Assembly (NCBI RefSeq): GCF_013423785.1
Contig: NZ_CP058952.1
Location: 1-64,000 of the forward strand
Source of the DNA: Chitinibacter fontanus
GTDB lineage: Bacteria; Pseudomonadota; Gammaproteobacteria; Burkholderiales; Chitinibacteraceae
Length of the DNA stretch: 64,000 nucleotides
Direction of reading: 5' to 3'
The position numbers were made by a program, and so were the translations under genes. The notes beneath the pieces were generated by a model. The model was not told the origin of the DNA and searched no databases. It saw only the letters and a list, made by a program, of their open reading frames with translations. Shown one piece after another: positions 36,548 to 46,607 of the stretch. How positions within the stretch are numbered: position 1 is the stretch's first letter; each line of letters starts with the position of its first letter.

Positions 36548-37231
36548 ATGTCATCTGACTCCATCATCTTATCAGCCAATCAGCTGTGCAAAAGCTACCA
36601 ATCGGGCAAGGTCAGCACTCCGGTACTCAGCGGTATCGATTTTCAATTAAACCGTGGCGAAATCGTGGCGCTGGTTGGCGCATCGGGCTCGGGCAAGTCC
36701 ACCCTGTTACACTGCCTAGGCACACTCGATCAGCCAAGCTCGGGCAGTGTTAGTTTAATGGGCAAAAACCCCTTTCTTCTCAATGAAAATGAACGAGGTC
36801 AACTGCGCAATCGGCATCTGGGATTCGTTTACCAATTTCATCACTTGCTGCCAGAATTCACCGCGGCCGAAAATGTAGCGATGCCGCTACTGATTCGTCG
36901 AGTAAAAAAAGCAGATGCGCTACAACAAGCTCAGCAAATGCTTGAGCGAGTGGGACTGGGGCATCGCAGCACACACAAACCAGGAGAACTCTCGGGGGGC
37001 GAGCGCCAACGTGCGGCGATTGCACGTGCCTTGGTTACTCAACCCAACTGCGTACTTGCCGATGAACCAACAGGCAATTTAGACCGCAGCAATGCCATGG
37101 CGGTATTTGATTTAATGATTGAACTAGCGCACGACTTAGGCACTGGCTTTGTTGTGGTCACTCATGACGCATCATTGGCACAACGCTGCCAGCGTGTGAT
37201 TCATATGAGCGATGGAAAACTAAATAACTAG
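36548..37231 (+). CDS. lolD: Lipoprotein-releasing system ATPase LolD
   Basis: A 227-aa ABC ATPase with Walker [11 protein letters not shown]-loop [11 protein letters not shown], signature LSGGERQR, Walker B CVLADEP and H-loop VVTHD. The LolD family insert around [12 protein letters not shown] is present. It powers the LolC permease encoded 7 bases upstream. I chose ATG 36548; longer frames extend back into lolC. Confidence 0.95.
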   Translation: MSSDSIILSANQLCKSYQSGKVSTPVLSGIDFQLNRGEIVALVGASGSGKSTLLHCLGTLDQPSSGSVSLMGKNPFLLNENERGQLRNRHLGFVYQFHHLLPEFTAAENVAMPLLIRRVKKADALQQAQQMLERVGLGHRSTHKPGELSGGERQRAAIARALVTQPNCVLADEPTGNLDRSNAMAVFDLMIELAHDLGTGFVVVTHDASLAQRCQRVIHMSDGKLNN

Positions 37232-37280
37232 CAGGTATCAGCGTGAAAGCATTTTAAGGAAAAGCCTTCAGGCAGATACC

Positions 37281-38054
37281 CTAGTTATTCTGGCGATATA
37301 TCTCATACAAACAAATAGCGGCTGCATGGCCCACATTCAAAGACTCGATCCCAAGCTGCATTGGTATCAGCACCTTCAAACTACACATGGCAGCCAGTTC
37401 GGTAGACACCCCTTGCCCTTCTGAGCCGACGACGAGTGCAACATCTCCCCGTAAATCACTGGCATATAAATCAATGGCGTTTTGATCTAGCAAAGTAGCA
37501 ATTATTTTTCCGGAATACTGCGCCGCAAGCTGCAATAGATCAGCATTTTCAATGCACGGCAAAACCACTTGAGCCCCCATCCCAGCACGCAACACCTTGG
37601 GTGACCAAATGTCGGGACAAGCGGCAGAGAGCCAGACTTGCTCAACCCCAGCGGCGTAAGCGGTTCGCAAAATAGCACCAACATTGCCCGGGTCCTGCAC
37701 ACCATCAAGCAATAAGCATCGTCCATGCAATTGTGGAACCGGCGGATGCGGAATTTGTACCTGCGCCAAAATTCCGGTTGCGCTGGGTAGCTCGCTCAGG
37801 GCTTCAAATAACTCATCACTGAGAATGAGTTTTTTGGCATTAGTGCGCGCCAGGATGGTCGCAATTTCAGGCTTTTGTGTTCCCCGTTCGGTAAGTAAGA
37901 GCGTTTGAATTGCGCGGCCAGCATCAAGCCAAGCCAAAATGAGGTGGCTACCATCAAGTAGCGTTAGTCCTGATTTGTTACGCTCACGTTTTGACTGGCT
38001 TAATTTCAGTGCCAGTTTGAAATGCGGGTTTTGCTGCGAAGTAATTGTTTCCAT
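37281..38054 (-). CDS. TrmH/SpoU-family RNA 2'-O-methyltransferase
   Basis: A 257-aa SPOUT methyltransferase. The N-terminal substrate-binding domain begins METITSQQNPHFKLALKL. The knotted catalytic domain has DGVQDPGNVGAILRTAYAAG (motif 1), VVGSEGQGVS (motif 2) and IPMQLGIESLNVGHAAAI (motif 3). The target (rRNA or tRNA) cannot be told from sequence. ATG 38054 lies 7 bases after the HDOD gene; a longer frame overlaps that gene. Confidence 0.88.
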   Translation of the reverse strand: METITSQQNPHFKLALKLSQSKRERNKSGLTLLDGSHLILAWLDAGRAIQTLLLTERGTQKPEIATILARTNAKKLILSDELFEALSELPSATGILAQVQIPHPPVPQLHGRCLLLDGVQDPGNVGAILRTAYAAGVEQVWLSAACPDIWSPKVLRAGMGAQVVLPCIENADLLQLAAQYSGKIIATLLDQNAIDLYASDLRGDVALVVGSEGQGVSTELAAMCSLKVLIPMQLGIESLNVGHAAAICLYEIYRQNN

Positions 38055-38061
38055 ACCACCA

Positions 38062-39447
38062 TCAGATTGCCAGTTTGCGGCGTGCATTATGCGCTAAAGC
38101 ACGGCTCGTTAGCGTACTAATTTGCTTAAAATGCTGATATTGATAGTCGGAAACTTGGGCTTGATCACCGACATCTGCGTATAAGATGCCAAGCGGTTTA
38201 TCGCCAACAAAAATCGACATTGCACAAAAACTATCAGTTTGCACCTGTTCACGAAATTCTGATGGCAACAATGCTTGGTATTGGCTGGCATTACCCGAAT
38301 TGAGCCAAATACTGCTTGGTTTTTGCAGTAAACGGGTAAACAGATGCATTTCTTCTAGCGGTAGAATCAACTGTCGCAGCCCATCAGCATCACGGCCTTG
38401 CACATAACGAGATCGCAGGCTGTTTTCAGCAGCAATAAACAGTGCAAACGCAATGCGCTGCATACCCAATCCATCAGCAATAGCCTTAATTGCCAGTGAC
38501 ATCACTTGATTGGTTGGTGCACCTTGCATTCCGGCCAAATGCAATGCCTGCATACGCTCTACCAACACATCTTTGCCAATCACCACGGGAGTGGCCTCCG
38601 GCTTCGCGACAACGACGTGTGGCACAGGCCAATCGCCAGGCTGCATTGCCAACCAACGTGCAGAGCTGTAGAACGCCGATTGATCACCCAATTGATGGGT
38701 TAAGCGGAGCATAAATTTTGTAACGGTGCGCCAGACGTCCCCTACTTCCTGCCCCAGAATCAGCGCAATTGTTTGCAAATACGCTGGAATTTCAGGCTGC
38801 CACCAGCCTTTATCTAGGCTCGACATTAACGACACGAGGGCTTTGTGCAAAGCATAGCGTGGAGTTGGTTCGGCCATCACGCTGAGTAAATCGAGAATGG
38901 CAGTCGGATAATCCCAAGCTTGGAATAATTTTAATGTGTCTGAAGTTGAATCAGACAAGGCAAGATTGGAGGCTTTATTTAGCAGAGCTAAAATTTGATC
39001 CAATGGACTTATTAATGCGGAGACTTGAACCACATCGACTTTGGAATCATAGCGCTGAGTAGCAAAATCTTTCGCTAAGCGGCGCAGTAACTGGGCATGA
39101 AAAAGCCATTTTAGCAAAACAGAATACTCTTGCTGCATTGCAGGCAGCATGATGCTTTCAATCGTCTGATGCCGAGCAAATCGGTCAAGAAAAGGCACTA
39201 CACCAATTAAAAGGATAGCACTTTCAATCGAAGAAATATCGGCACTCAGACTAGTTTTATTGCGGTGATTCACCACTCGCAATAACTGCGCGGCCAGCAG
39301 AGGATCTTGCAGGACTACTTCAGCAATCTCAGCGGGTTTGATCCGGTCAGCACGACGCACCATACCAATAATATGATTGCGTGAGCTTTGCAAAATCGGC
39401 AGAGGTTTGCTTAACCAATGCTGATTGCCACTGGCTACATGTGCCAT
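38062..39447 (-). CDS. HDOD-domain signalling protein with a C-terminal GAF-like region
   Basis: About 461 aa. An HDOD domain, a degenerate HD-like module common in signalling and motility regulation, covers roughly residues 15-220 (PLPILQSSRNHIIGMV, ISSIESAILLIGVVPF). The C-terminal 170 residues look like a GAF domain (IADGLGMQRIAFALFI, FVGDKPLGILYADVG). The enzymatic role is unknown. I prefer ATG 39447 over TTG 39471; both overlap the methyltransferase gene, so the two are translationally coupled within the motAB transcript. Confidence 0.8.
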   Translation of the reverse strand: MAHVASGNQHWLSKPLPILQSSRNHIIGMVRRADRIKPAEIAEVVLQDPLLAAQLLRVVNHRNKTSLSADISSIESAILLIGVVPFLDRFARHQTIESIMLPAMQQEYSVLLKWLFHAQLLRRLAKDFATQRYDSKVDVVQVSALISPLDQILALLNKASNLALSDSTSDTLKLFQAWDYPTAILDLLSVMAEPTPRYALHKALVSLMSSLDKGWWQPEIPAYLQTIALILGQEVGDVWRTVTKFMLRLTHQLGDQSAFYSSARWLAMQPGDWPVPHVVVAKPEATPVVIGKDVLVERMQALHLAGMQGAPTNQVMSLAIKAIADGLGMQRIAFALFIAAENSLRSRYVQGRDADGLRQLILPLEEMHLFTRLLQKPSSIWLNSGNASQYQALLPSEFREQVQTDSFCAMSIFVGDKPLGILYADVGDQAQVSDYQYQHFKQISTLTSRALAHNARRKLAI

Positions 39448-40160
39448 ATCAATAATTTCCCACTTTTCCAATCATTGAGCGGTATGACCTCATCGGGTTC
39501 TTGCTGTTCGATTTCAAAACTATTGCTTATCAATAATGTACCAGGCTGCATTTCACATGTGGCTTTATGCCATAAATCGCACATTACGGCTGGGGATAGA
39601 TAAGCGTAGACACATTGGTACCCTGAGAAATCGATTTTATTATAGTCAGTACGGCCCCAATTGATCCGTTGATCAAGAGTCAAACGACCATAGAGCCAAG
39701 GCACAAATGCGATTTCTGTTCCATGCAAAATCAAATCAGGCCGGACTCGTTGCAAATAGGCAAGCACTCTGCCAGTACCTGCACCAACATCTAGCAACGA
39801 AGCACCATGCGGTAAGCGTTCGGCCAAATGCTCGAGAGCCTCAGTTTCAGAAAGAAACAGAGGCACACGAGATTGAGCAATACGCCCAAAAATGATCCAA
39901 CAGAGAATAAAAGCAACTAGGTACAAATAACTCGGTAAATTCAATTGCTGCGCAAATAGCACTAGTGGTAAAAAACCTAGGTGAATCAAGCGCCACCAAC
40001 TTTCCCGGTGCCAGTGCCAAGACAGTAATACAGCAGAGAATGTTGCAACACACATTGCTAAGAGCATATCGCTGTTAAACAACAAAACAACGGCAAAAAC
40101 CAATGCGCCAATAAACTGAATGAGGACAAATAGCCGCCAAGGCTTAAGTATAGAAAGCAT
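39435..40160 (-). CDS. Membrane-anchored class I SAM-dependent methyltransferase
   Basis: A 241-aa protein with three or four N-terminal hydrophobic segments (about 10-95) and a C-terminal Rossmann-type domain with motif I LLDVGAGTGRVLAYL and a later Asp/Tyr-rich DYNKIDFSGY. The substrate is unknown. It begins 14 bases after motB and overlaps the HDOD gene, so it belongs to the motility transcript. Confidence 0.75.
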   Translation of the reverse strand: MLSILKPWRLFVLIQFIGALVFAVVLLFNSDMLLAMCVATFSAVLLSWHWHRESWWRLIHLGFLPLVLFAQQLNLPSYLYLVAFILCWIIFGRIAQSRVPLFLSETEALEHLAERLPHGASLLDVGAGTGRVLAYLQRVRPDLILHGTEIAFVPWLYGRLTLDQRINWGRTDYNKIDFSGYQCVYAYLSPAVMCDLWHKATCEMQPGTLLISNSFEIEQQEPDEVIPLNDWKSGKLLIWHM

Positions 40161-40174
40161 GAAAGCTATTAAAA

Positions 40175-41068
40175 TTACTGGCTAGCTGATGGCACATCAG
40201 AACTAGTTTCTTCAGGCTGCTGCCCTGCTTGAGCACGTATATCAGATTCGGCTTCTTTATTTAAAACCACAATGCTGATACGGCGATTAATTGGATTGTA
40301 GATATTGTTGGGATCAAGCGGGATCACATCACCGAAACCATTAACACGGAGAATTTTGCTTGGATCCAAGCCACCCAAAATCAGCTCGCGTCGTGAAGCA
40401 TTTGCCCGCTCGGAGGATAATTCCCAGTTGGTAAACCCAGCTGCGCCACCTGCGAATTTACTGCTGTCAGTATGGCCAGAGAGCGAAATTGCATTTGGTA
40501 CTTCGTTTAAAAGCTGAGCAATTTCCTGCAAAACTCCGTGAGCAAACGTTTCTAACTCGGAGCTACCAGATTTAAACATCGGTCGATTTTGCTCATCTAC
40601 AATCTGGATGCGTAAGCCTTCTGCAACCATATCGAGTTTAAGTTGATTACGATATTTAGCCAGTGTTGAATCTTCCTTGATCTTATTATCCATCAAGGCT
40701 TCAACCTTTTGTTTTAACTCCGATAGCCTACGTTTATCTTTAGCAGCTTCGGTTTGAGTAGGAGTTTCACCTTTTTTTACTTGACCTGCCTGTTTAGTCA
40801 GATCATTTCCCCCCCCTTGAATCACCGTATCTGACTCACCTGCTCCAGAACCACCCGCATTAGCAATTTTGACAGGGTTGGAAAAATAATCCGAAACACC
40901 TTTTAGATTACCTTTAGACACCGAGCCCAGCAGCCACATCAATAAGAAAAAAGCCATCATCGCGGTTACAAAATCCGCATACGCAATCTTCCAAGCTCCG
41001 CCATGATGACCATGGCCGCCTTTTTTGATTTTTTTTACGACTATGGGGCGTTGGGAGTCGTCACTCAT
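40175..41068 (-). CDS. motB: Flagellar motor stator protein MotB
   Basis: A 297-aa stator subunit. The single helix has the proton-channel Asp at D32 in AYADFVTAMMAFFLLMWLL. The C-terminal OmpA-like peptidoglycan-binding domain has LSGHTDSSKF and NRRISIVVL. A Lys/Gly/His-rich N-terminus (KKIKKGGHGHHGG) matches MotB rather than PomB. It lies directly downstream of motA. Confidence 0.96.
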   Translation of the reverse strand: MSDDSQRPIVVKKIKKGGHGHHGGAWKIAYADFVTAMMAFFLLMWLLGSVSKGNLKGVSDYFSNPVKIANAGGSGAGESDTVIQGGGNDLTKQAGQVKKGETPTQTEAAKDKRRLSELKQKVEALMDNKIKEDSTLAKYRNQLKLDMVAEGLRIQIVDEQNRPMFKSGSSELETFAHGVLQEIAQLLNEVPNAISLSGHTDSSKFAGGAAGFTNWELSSERANASRRELILGGLDPSKILRVNGFGDVIPLDPNNIYNPINRRISIVVLNKEAESDIRAQAGQQPEETSSDVPSASQ

Positions 41069-41106
41069 ACTATGTCCAATATCTAATTAGCTATGCCAGT
41101 TAGGTC

Positions 41107-41967
41107 TTATTTGCCTTTAGCGCTCTTAACAAACTCTTCAAGCTCTTTAAACGATGGTCGCTCAGTAGAAGACAAAGCTTTGCGGCCAAACTCAACTGCT
41201 ACTTGTGGTGCATACCCATTCAAACTGGCTAAAAGCGTCACTTTAATTGTTACCAAAACTTGGTGCATTTCGGCATTTTTGGTTTCAAGTACTTGCGCAA
41301 GCGGCCCTACAAAACCATAAGCCAGCCAAATCCCCATAAACGTCCCTACCAGCGCCGCACCAATGAGTTTACCTAGTTCTGATGGAGGCAAATGCAATGA
41401 CCCCATAACGTGCACTACACCCATTACCGCGGCAACAATACCGAATGCAGGCAAGCCATCCGCTAGTTTCGCCATGGCAGAGGCAGGTCCTTCTGCTTCA
41501 TGGTGGTGAGTATCGATCTCTACATCCATTAAGTTCTCAATTTCAAACGCATTGAGATTACCACCAACCATAAGTCGCAAATAATCACAGATGAATTCTG
41601 TGACATGATGATCGTGAGAAATTTTGGGATACTTGGAAAATATCGGGCTGGCGTGAGGATCTTCTACATCCCCCTCAATCGACATCAAACCTTCTTTGCG
41701 CACTTTGGCAAGCAGCTCAAAAAGGCAGGCAAAAAGATCCATATAAAATGCCTTGGAGTAGGCAGAACCTTTGAAAATAGTGGGTAAGGCCTTAACAAAC
41801 GCCTTCATACCCTTGCCGCCTTGAGCGGCAATCATGCCCCCAACAGCCCCACCAAAAATAATAACAATCTCGGATGGCTGCCAGAGAACGCCGAGGTGCC
41901 CCCCGTGTGCTGCATATGCGCCCAAAATACATGCGCACATAAAAATATAGCCAATAATGACGAACAT
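41107..41967 (-). CDS. motA: Flagellar motor stator protein MotA
   Basis: A 286-aa four-helix stator subunit. It has the family segment EIVIIFGGAVGGMIAAQGG near the N-terminus, a cytoplasmic loop with rotor-contacting charged residues, and the conserved-Pro region LPPSELGKLIGAALVGTFMG plus GFVGPLA. It forms the proton-driven stator with MotB. The 97-base gap before it probably carries the motA promoter; I found no convincing sigma-28 consensus. Confidence 0.96.
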   Translation of the reverse strand: MFVIIGYIFMCACILGAYAAHGGHLGVLWQPSEIVIIFGGAVGGMIAAQGGKGMKAFVKALPTIFKGSAYSKAFYMDLFACLFELLAKVRKEGLMSIEGDVEDPHASPIFSKYPKISHDHHVTEFICDYLRLMVGGNLNAFEIENLMDVEIDTHHHEAEGPASAMAKLADGLPAFGIVAAVMGVVHVMGSLHLPPSELGKLIGAALVGTFMGIWLAYGFVGPLAQVLETKNAEMHQVLVTIKVTLLASLNGYAPQVAVEFGRKALSSTERPSFKELEEFVKSAKGK

Positions 41968-42064
41968 AAGTCCGCGCCCTATTTATCGTTATAAAGAGAT
42001 GCTGAATACCAGTACCAATTGCTCATCTTAGTGACTGATAAAACGTCTAACAACCAAAATCAAA

Positions 42065-42640
42065 CTAAAACAAGCTTGTTTGTATTAATGCTGCACGTAC
42101 GGGTGCAAATGACTTCCGATGACACCGGCTGGCACCGAGTAATTTAAGCTGAGCCAAATGCAAAGCAGTGCCATAGCCTTTATGTTTTGCAAACCCATAT
42201 CCTGGGTATTGCGCCTCTAGCTCATCAGCTTCCGCGTCTTTGTACACCTTTGCTAAAACAGAGGCTGCAGAAATTGCCAACTCAGTAGCATCACCGCCAA
42301 TAATTGCCTTGGCAGGGATATCAAGCACAGGAACTTTATTTCCGTCAATTAGCGCATATTCAGCAGCAATGGCTAAGCCCTTAACAGCCCGCTGCATTGC
42401 GAGCATGGTTGCCTGCAAGATATTAAGCTGGTCAATCTCTTCAACTGTAGCACTTGCCACAGACCAACTTAGTGATTCAGCTTTAATAATCGTAGCCAAT
42501 TGAGTACGTTTTTTGGCTGATAATTTCTTTGAGTCAGTCAACCCAGAACAACTCCAACCATCCGGCAAAATCACAGCCGCAGCAAAAACAGAGCCAGCCA
42601 GTGGGCCTCTGCCAGCCTCATCCACACCGCAAATTAGCAT
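42065..42640 (-). CDS. rnhB: Ribonuclease HII
   Basis: A 191-aa RNase HII removing ribonucleotides and RNA from RNA/DNA hybrids. Metal-binding acidic residues are seen in [12 protein letters not shown] (D7, E8) and ALIDGN, with the later motif [27 protein letters not shown]. It overlaps lpxB by 7 bases and ends the long envelope operon. Confidence 0.96.
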   Translation of the reverse strand: MLICGVDEAGRGPLAGSVFAAAVILPDGWSCSGLTDSKKLSAKKRTQLATIIKAESLSWSVASATVEEIDQLNILQATMLAMQRAVKGLAIAAEYALIDGNKVPVLDIPAKAIIGGDATELAISAASVLAKVYKDAEADELEAQYPGYGFAKHKGYGTALHLAQLKLLGASRCHRKSFAPVRAALIQTSLF

Positions 42641-43815
42641 GGAGCCCTCTGTACTAACATTTGTTGAATTGCCTCTGCTGCACGCTCACCAGCGGAACAG
42701 CGCATGCCAATATGAATTTCAGTGAATTTATCGCCAATTTCGACACGTAAAACTTTATCATCTAAATAATTACTAACCGCATTCACTAAGTTTTCAGTCT
42801 GTGCATCATGCTGTAAAAATTCAGGAACGAGAAACTGGTTGCTAATGATATTGGGCAAACTTACAAATGGCAGTAAATATTTTCGCTTTACAATTTTATA
42901 GGTTAGCTCAGACACACGGTAGGCCACTACGGTTGGACGCTTAGCCAACATAGATTCCAGTGCAGCAGTACCAGAAGCCAGTAAAACCACATCAGAGGCA
43001 GACATCGCATCGTGAGAATGGCCAAACATTAAACGCCAATTTAGAGACTGAGCCTCCCGTCGCCACACTTCCTGTTCGAATAAAACACGAGTTTCCCGAG
43101 TCACAAATGGCACGAGAAAAAACATTCGAGGATATTTTTCTGCCAGCTTTAATGCCGTATCAATGAATAAGCCTGAAAGTGCCAAAACTTCACGTTGGCG
43201 ACTACCAGGCAGAATAGCAAGTACTTGCGAGTCAGCAGGCAAATTCAGCAACTCGCGATAAGTGGTGGCGGGCACAGCAACAGGCATTTGATCTGCCAAT
43301 GGGTGCCCAACAAATGTGGCAGGGACTCCATTTCGATCATAAATTTCTTTTTCAAATGGCAGTAGCAGCAAAATATGATTAACAGCTGCTTTGATTTTCT
43401 TAATCCGTTCGGGGCGCCAAGCCCAGATTGAAGGACTGACATAATGTACAGTCGGAATGCCAAGTTTTTTTACTTTGCGAGCCAGCCCAAGATTAAAATC
43501 GGGCGCATCGATACCGATAAAAAGATCCGGCCGACCTTGCTTACAACCTAACAAAAGTCGCTTACGTAATTTGAGCAACGCAGGTAAATGCCGCAACACT
43601 TCAACGACGCCACCTACTGATAAGGTTTCAAGAGGCTCGATAGTTTGAGCTCCAGCAGCAAGCATCTTGTGACCAGCAACTCCAATAAACTGAGCACGGG
43701 GAAAATGTTTCTTAAGTTCGGTAATCAGAGATGCCCCTAAAATATCACCTGATGCCTCACCTGCTACAATTGCAATTTTTGGCCATGCTTGTGGTTCAAA
43801 GTTAAATTCAGACAT
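42634..43815 (-). CDS. lpxB: Lipid-A-disaccharide synthase
   Basis: A 393-aa GT19 glycosyltransferase that joins UDP-diacylglucosamine and lipid X. Hallmarks are [60 protein letters not shown] and [12 protein letters not shown] prefer ATG 43815 (MSEFNFEPQ), 4 bases after the lpxA stop; a TTG at 43851 would overlap lpxA. Confidence 0.96.
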   Translation of the reverse strand: MSEFNFEPQAWPKIAIVAGEASGDILGASLITELKKHFPRAQFIGVAGHKMLAAGAQTIEPLETLSVGGVVEVLRHLPALLKLRKRLLLGCKQGRPDLFIGIDAPDFNLGLARKVKKLGIPTVHYVSPSIWAWRPERIKKIKAAVNHILLLLPFEKEIYDRNGVPATFVGHPLADQMPVAVPATTYRELLNLPADSQVLAILPGSRQREVLALSGLFIDTALKLAEKYPRMFFLVPFVTRETRVLFEQEVWRREAQSLNWRLMFGHSHDAMSASDVVLLASGTAALESMLAKRPTVVAYRVSELTYKIVKRKYLLPFVSLPNIISNQFLVPEFLQHDAQTENLVNAVSNYLDDKVLRVEIGDKFTEIHIGMRCSAGERAAEAIQQMLVQRAPC

Positions 43816-43819
43816 TGCT

Positions 43820-44596
43820 CTAACGTAGAATCCCGCGACTAGATAACTCAAAAAACTCTACGAATGAATTTAGTACCGGCATTTGCTGCGCTTGTTCAGA
43901 AATTTGTGCTACAACATCCTCGTACGGCAACCCAGAGCGGTATAACATCCGATATGCTGACTTTACGGCTTTAATTTCTGCCTCTTTGAAATCCCGTCGT
44001 TTCATTCCTTCACTATTAAAACCGCGAGCAACCGCGCGATTGCCTTCGCAAATAACAAACGGAGGCAAGTCCTGCACAATAATTGAGCCACCACCCGCCA
44101 TAGTATGCTGCCCAATAACGCAAAACTGATGAACCGCAGTTAATCCACCCAAGATAGCAAAATCACCAACATTCACATGTCCAGCCAAGGTAGCGCCATT
44201 GGCCAGAATAACATTATTGCCAACGATACAATCGTGAGCAATATGCGCATAAGCCATAACCCAATTGTCATTGCCTACTGTAGTAATACCGTTGTCTTGC
44301 GCAGTGCCAGTTGACACGGTCACATTGTGAAAGAACGTATTACGGTCACCAATCACCAACTGTGTTGGTTCATTCGCATATTTTTTATCTTGTGGATCGC
44401 AACCAATTGCACAATAAGGATAAAAGCGATTTCCAGCCCCTATCTGCGTATGTCCCGATATCACACAGTGAGATTCAATCACTGTATCTCGGCCAATACT
44501 CACATTGGGCCCAACAATAGAGAAAGGCCCGATAGTGACGCCATCCGCAATGGTTGCGGTAGCGTCAACAACAGCAGTTGGATGAATATCGACCAT
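43820..44596 (-). CDS. lpxA: UDP-N-acetylglucosamine acyltransferase
   Basis: A 258-aa left-handed beta-helix acyltransferase, first step of lipid A synthesis. Hexapeptide repeats run through the first 190 residues (IHPTAVVDATATIADGVTIG), with the catalytic His region VMAYAHIAHDC and the C-terminal helical part (FKEAEIKAVKSAYRMLYRSG). ATG 44596 has GGGG six bases upstream and is preferred to TTG 44608. Confidence 0.97.
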   Translation of the reverse strand: MVDIHPTAVVDATATIADGVTIGPFSIVGPNVSIGRDTVIESHCVISGHTQIGAGNRFYPYCAIGCDPQDKKYANEPTQLVIGDRNTFFHNVTVSTGTAQDNGITTVGNDNWVMAYAHIAHDCIVGNNVILANGATLAGHVNVGDFAILGGLTAVHQFCVIGQHTMAGGGSIIVQDLPPFVICEGNRAVARGFNSEGMKRRDFKEAEIKAVKSAYRMLYRSGLPYEDVVAQISEQAQQMPVLNSFVEFFELSSRGILR

Positions 44597-44608
44597 TAAT
44601 AACCCCAA

Positions 44609-45052
44609 TTACACTTCACGCTGAGCACACATCAAGTCTGCTTCACAAGCTAAATCATCACCAACATAGGCTTTAGCCGAATATTTCCAAATGCCACGCT
44701 TAGAGGCAGTAATTTCAGCGGTTAGGATCAATTGATCTCCAGGAACTACCTGACGCTTGAAACGTGCATTATCAATCCCGGCATAGAACAGGATCGTATT
44801 TTTTGATGGTGGAGGGTTAATACTTTTAAATGTTAACACCCCAGCAGCCTGAGCCAAAGCTTCAAGAATCAGCACTCCAGGCATTACTGGATACCCAGGG
44901 AAATGTCCCTGAAAAAAAGGCTCATTCATTGTGACATTTTTAATTGCCTTCACCGATTTTCCAGCTTCTAACTCCAGCACGCGATCTACTAAGAGAAACG
45001 GATAACGATGTGGTAAATGCTCCATAATGCCGACAATATCAATTGGTGTCAC
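44609..45052 (-). CDS. fabZ: 3-hydroxyacyl-[ACP] dehydratase FabZ
   Basis: A 147-aa hot-dog-fold dehydratase of fatty-acid elongation. The catalytic His is in [13 protein letters not shown] and the Glu in [24 protein letters not shown] is typical. The start is GTG 45052, with AGGGAG seven bases upstream; the TTG 30 bases further up lacks a ribosome site. It overlaps lpxD by 14 bases. Confidence 0.96.
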   Translation of the reverse strand: MTPIDIVGIMEHLPHRYPFLLVDRVLELEAGKSVKAIKNVTMNEPFFQGHFPGYPVMPGVLILEALAQAAGVLTFKSINPPPSKNTILFYAGIDNARFKRQVVPGDQLILTAEITASKRGIWKYSAKAYVGDDLACEADLMCAQREV

Positions 45053-46100
45053 TGCTTTCTCCCTGTGTTGTTTGTTGCGCAACTTGCATTTTTTCTATGT
45101 GCTTCACTTTCTTAGCAAGTTCATCAAGTTTTCTAAAATGAACCATATTCTTAAGCCAAGTTCCATGAGGTACTACTGGCACACCTGAAGCGTAAACTCC
45201 AGCCTCTGAAAGGCTAGATGGTACGGCGCTGCCAGCCAAAATGGTTACTTTATCTGCGATCTTCAAATGACCTGCTATTAAAGCACCACCCCCAATTAGA
45301 CAATTTGCACCAATCTCCGCAGACCCTGCTATACCAGTGCATGCTGCAATAGCGGTGTTTGACCCTATTTTCACGTTATGCGCAATTTGGATTAAGTTAT
45401 CCAAACGCGCACCTGAACCAATTACCGTATCATCCAAGGCACCACGATCTATTGTAGTGTTTGCCCCGATTTCAACATCATTCTCAATAATGGCACGACC
45501 TAACTGTGGAATACGAACCCAATGATCTCGTGCCCATGCATTCCCAAAACCATCAGAGCCAATAACGCACCCGGAATGGATGACACATCGCTCCCCAACC
45601 ATCGAATCTGAATAAACCACCACTCGCGGCATAAGAATTGAATTAGCTCCAATTACACTGTTGGCGCCAATAAAACATCCAGCCTTAATTTGAACACCGC
45701 TGCTTAAGATTACACCGGTCTCAATGGTTACATGCGGGCCAACTTCAACATCTGGGGCAATCACGGCATCACTTGCAATCACAGCCGTTGGATGTATAGA
45801 CGCTTGTGAGAGCGGACGAGGATTAAAATAATCAGCGATTAACGCAAACAGTAGCACCGGATCCCGGCAAATTAGATACGAACGATCAAGTGGTAGTTTT
45901 TCATTGCTTTTGGCAATAACAGCCTTTGCCTTAGAGTGAATCAGTTGATCAATGAATTTTTCATTATTTAGAAAGACTAAATCACTGTGTGCCGCAGAGG
46001 AAAGCGATGCTACGCCTGCAACGCAGATGTTTTCACCAATCAATTCACAGCCAAACTTCTCAGCTAAGTCAGACAATCTAACATCAATACTCTGCATCAT
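45039..46100 (-). CDS. lpxD: UDP-3-O-(3-hydroxyacyl)glucosamine N-acyltransferase
   Basis: A 353-aa LpxD, third step of lipid A synthesis. The N-terminal uridine-binding domain ([14 protein letters not shown]) precedes hexapeptide repeats, the catalytic His in QIAHNVKIG and the conserved SDGFGNA, and a C-terminal helix ([14 protein letters not shown]). The start ATG shares its A with the end of the skp stop codon, so translation is coupled. Confidence 0.97.
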   Translation of the reverse strand: MMQSIDVRLSDLAEKFGCELIGENICVAGVASLSSAAHSDLVFLNNEKFIDQLIHSKAKAVIAKSNEKLPLDRSYLICRDPVLLFALIADYFNPRPLSQASIHPTAVIASDAVIAPDVEVGPHVTIETGVILSSGVQIKAGCFIGANSVIGANSILMPRVVVYSDSMVGERCVIHSGCVIGSDGFGNAWARDHWVRIPQLGRAIIENDVEIGANTTIDRGALDDTVIGSGARLDNLIQIAHNVKIGSNTAIAACTGIAGSAEIGANCLIGGGALIAGHLKIADKVTILAGSAVPSSLSEAGVYASGVPVVPHGTWLKNMVHFRKLDELAKKVKHIEKMQVAQQTTQGESSDTN

Positions 46101-46591
46101 TATTTATCCACCAACTGGCGTAACACCTTATCGGTAATATCCAATTTAGGATTACGATATACTGCATCCTGCAAGATAATATCTAATTTTTCTTGATCCG
46201 CAATACTTCGAATCGCAGTATTCACACGCTCCTGTAAACCTGACAACTCTTCATTTCTTCGTGAATTTAGATCCTCATTGATTTCACGCTGCATTCTTTG
46301 AAAATCTTGATTCAACTTTAATAATTCACGCTCTTTCACGCGTCGATCAGCCTCAGACAGCGAGCCTTTATCAAGCAGCTGCTGTAATGCCTTGCCTTGC
46401 ACAGAGACCTTTTGCAGCTCTATTCGGCGAGGCTCAAATTCCTTTTCAAGTTTTTTTGCTGCTTTTACAGCTGGTCCTGCTTCACGAAGAATTCTCTGCG
46501 TATCGACGAACCCAATTTTCGTATCAGCACCCGCCTTGCCTGCGAGTAAAGAAAAAGCAATCAATGCGCTAACAAGTATCTTTGCTTTCAT
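46100..46591 (-). CDS. skp: Periplasmic chaperone Skp/OmpH
   Basis: A 163-aa periplasmic chaperone with a signal peptide (cleavage near GADTK) and a long charged coiled-coil region (about 45-125, rich in Lys/Glu/Arg). It holds unfolded outer-membrane proteins before delivery to BamA, encoded 16 bases upstream. Confidence 0.93.
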   Translation of the reverse strand: MKAKILVSALIAFSLLAGKAGADTKIGFVDTQRILREAGPAVKAAKKLEKEFEPRRIELQKVSVQGKALQQLLDKGSLSEADRRVKERELLKLNQDFQRMQREINEDLNSRRNEELSGLQERVNTAIRSIADQEKLDIILQDAVYRNPKLDITDKVLRQLVDK

Positions 46592-46607
46592 TTAAGCCAC
46601 CTTTAAA

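Noticed and set aside
37232..37280. GGTATC / GATACC arms between convergent lolD and the SpoU gene as a terminator.
   Set aside because: Arms are only 6 bases, the loop is 35 bases and there is no T-run.
41968..42064. An ACGATAA on the minus strand before motA, resembling the sigma-28 -10 element.
   Set aside because: No TAAAG-like -35 element at the required spacing and too close to the start codon.
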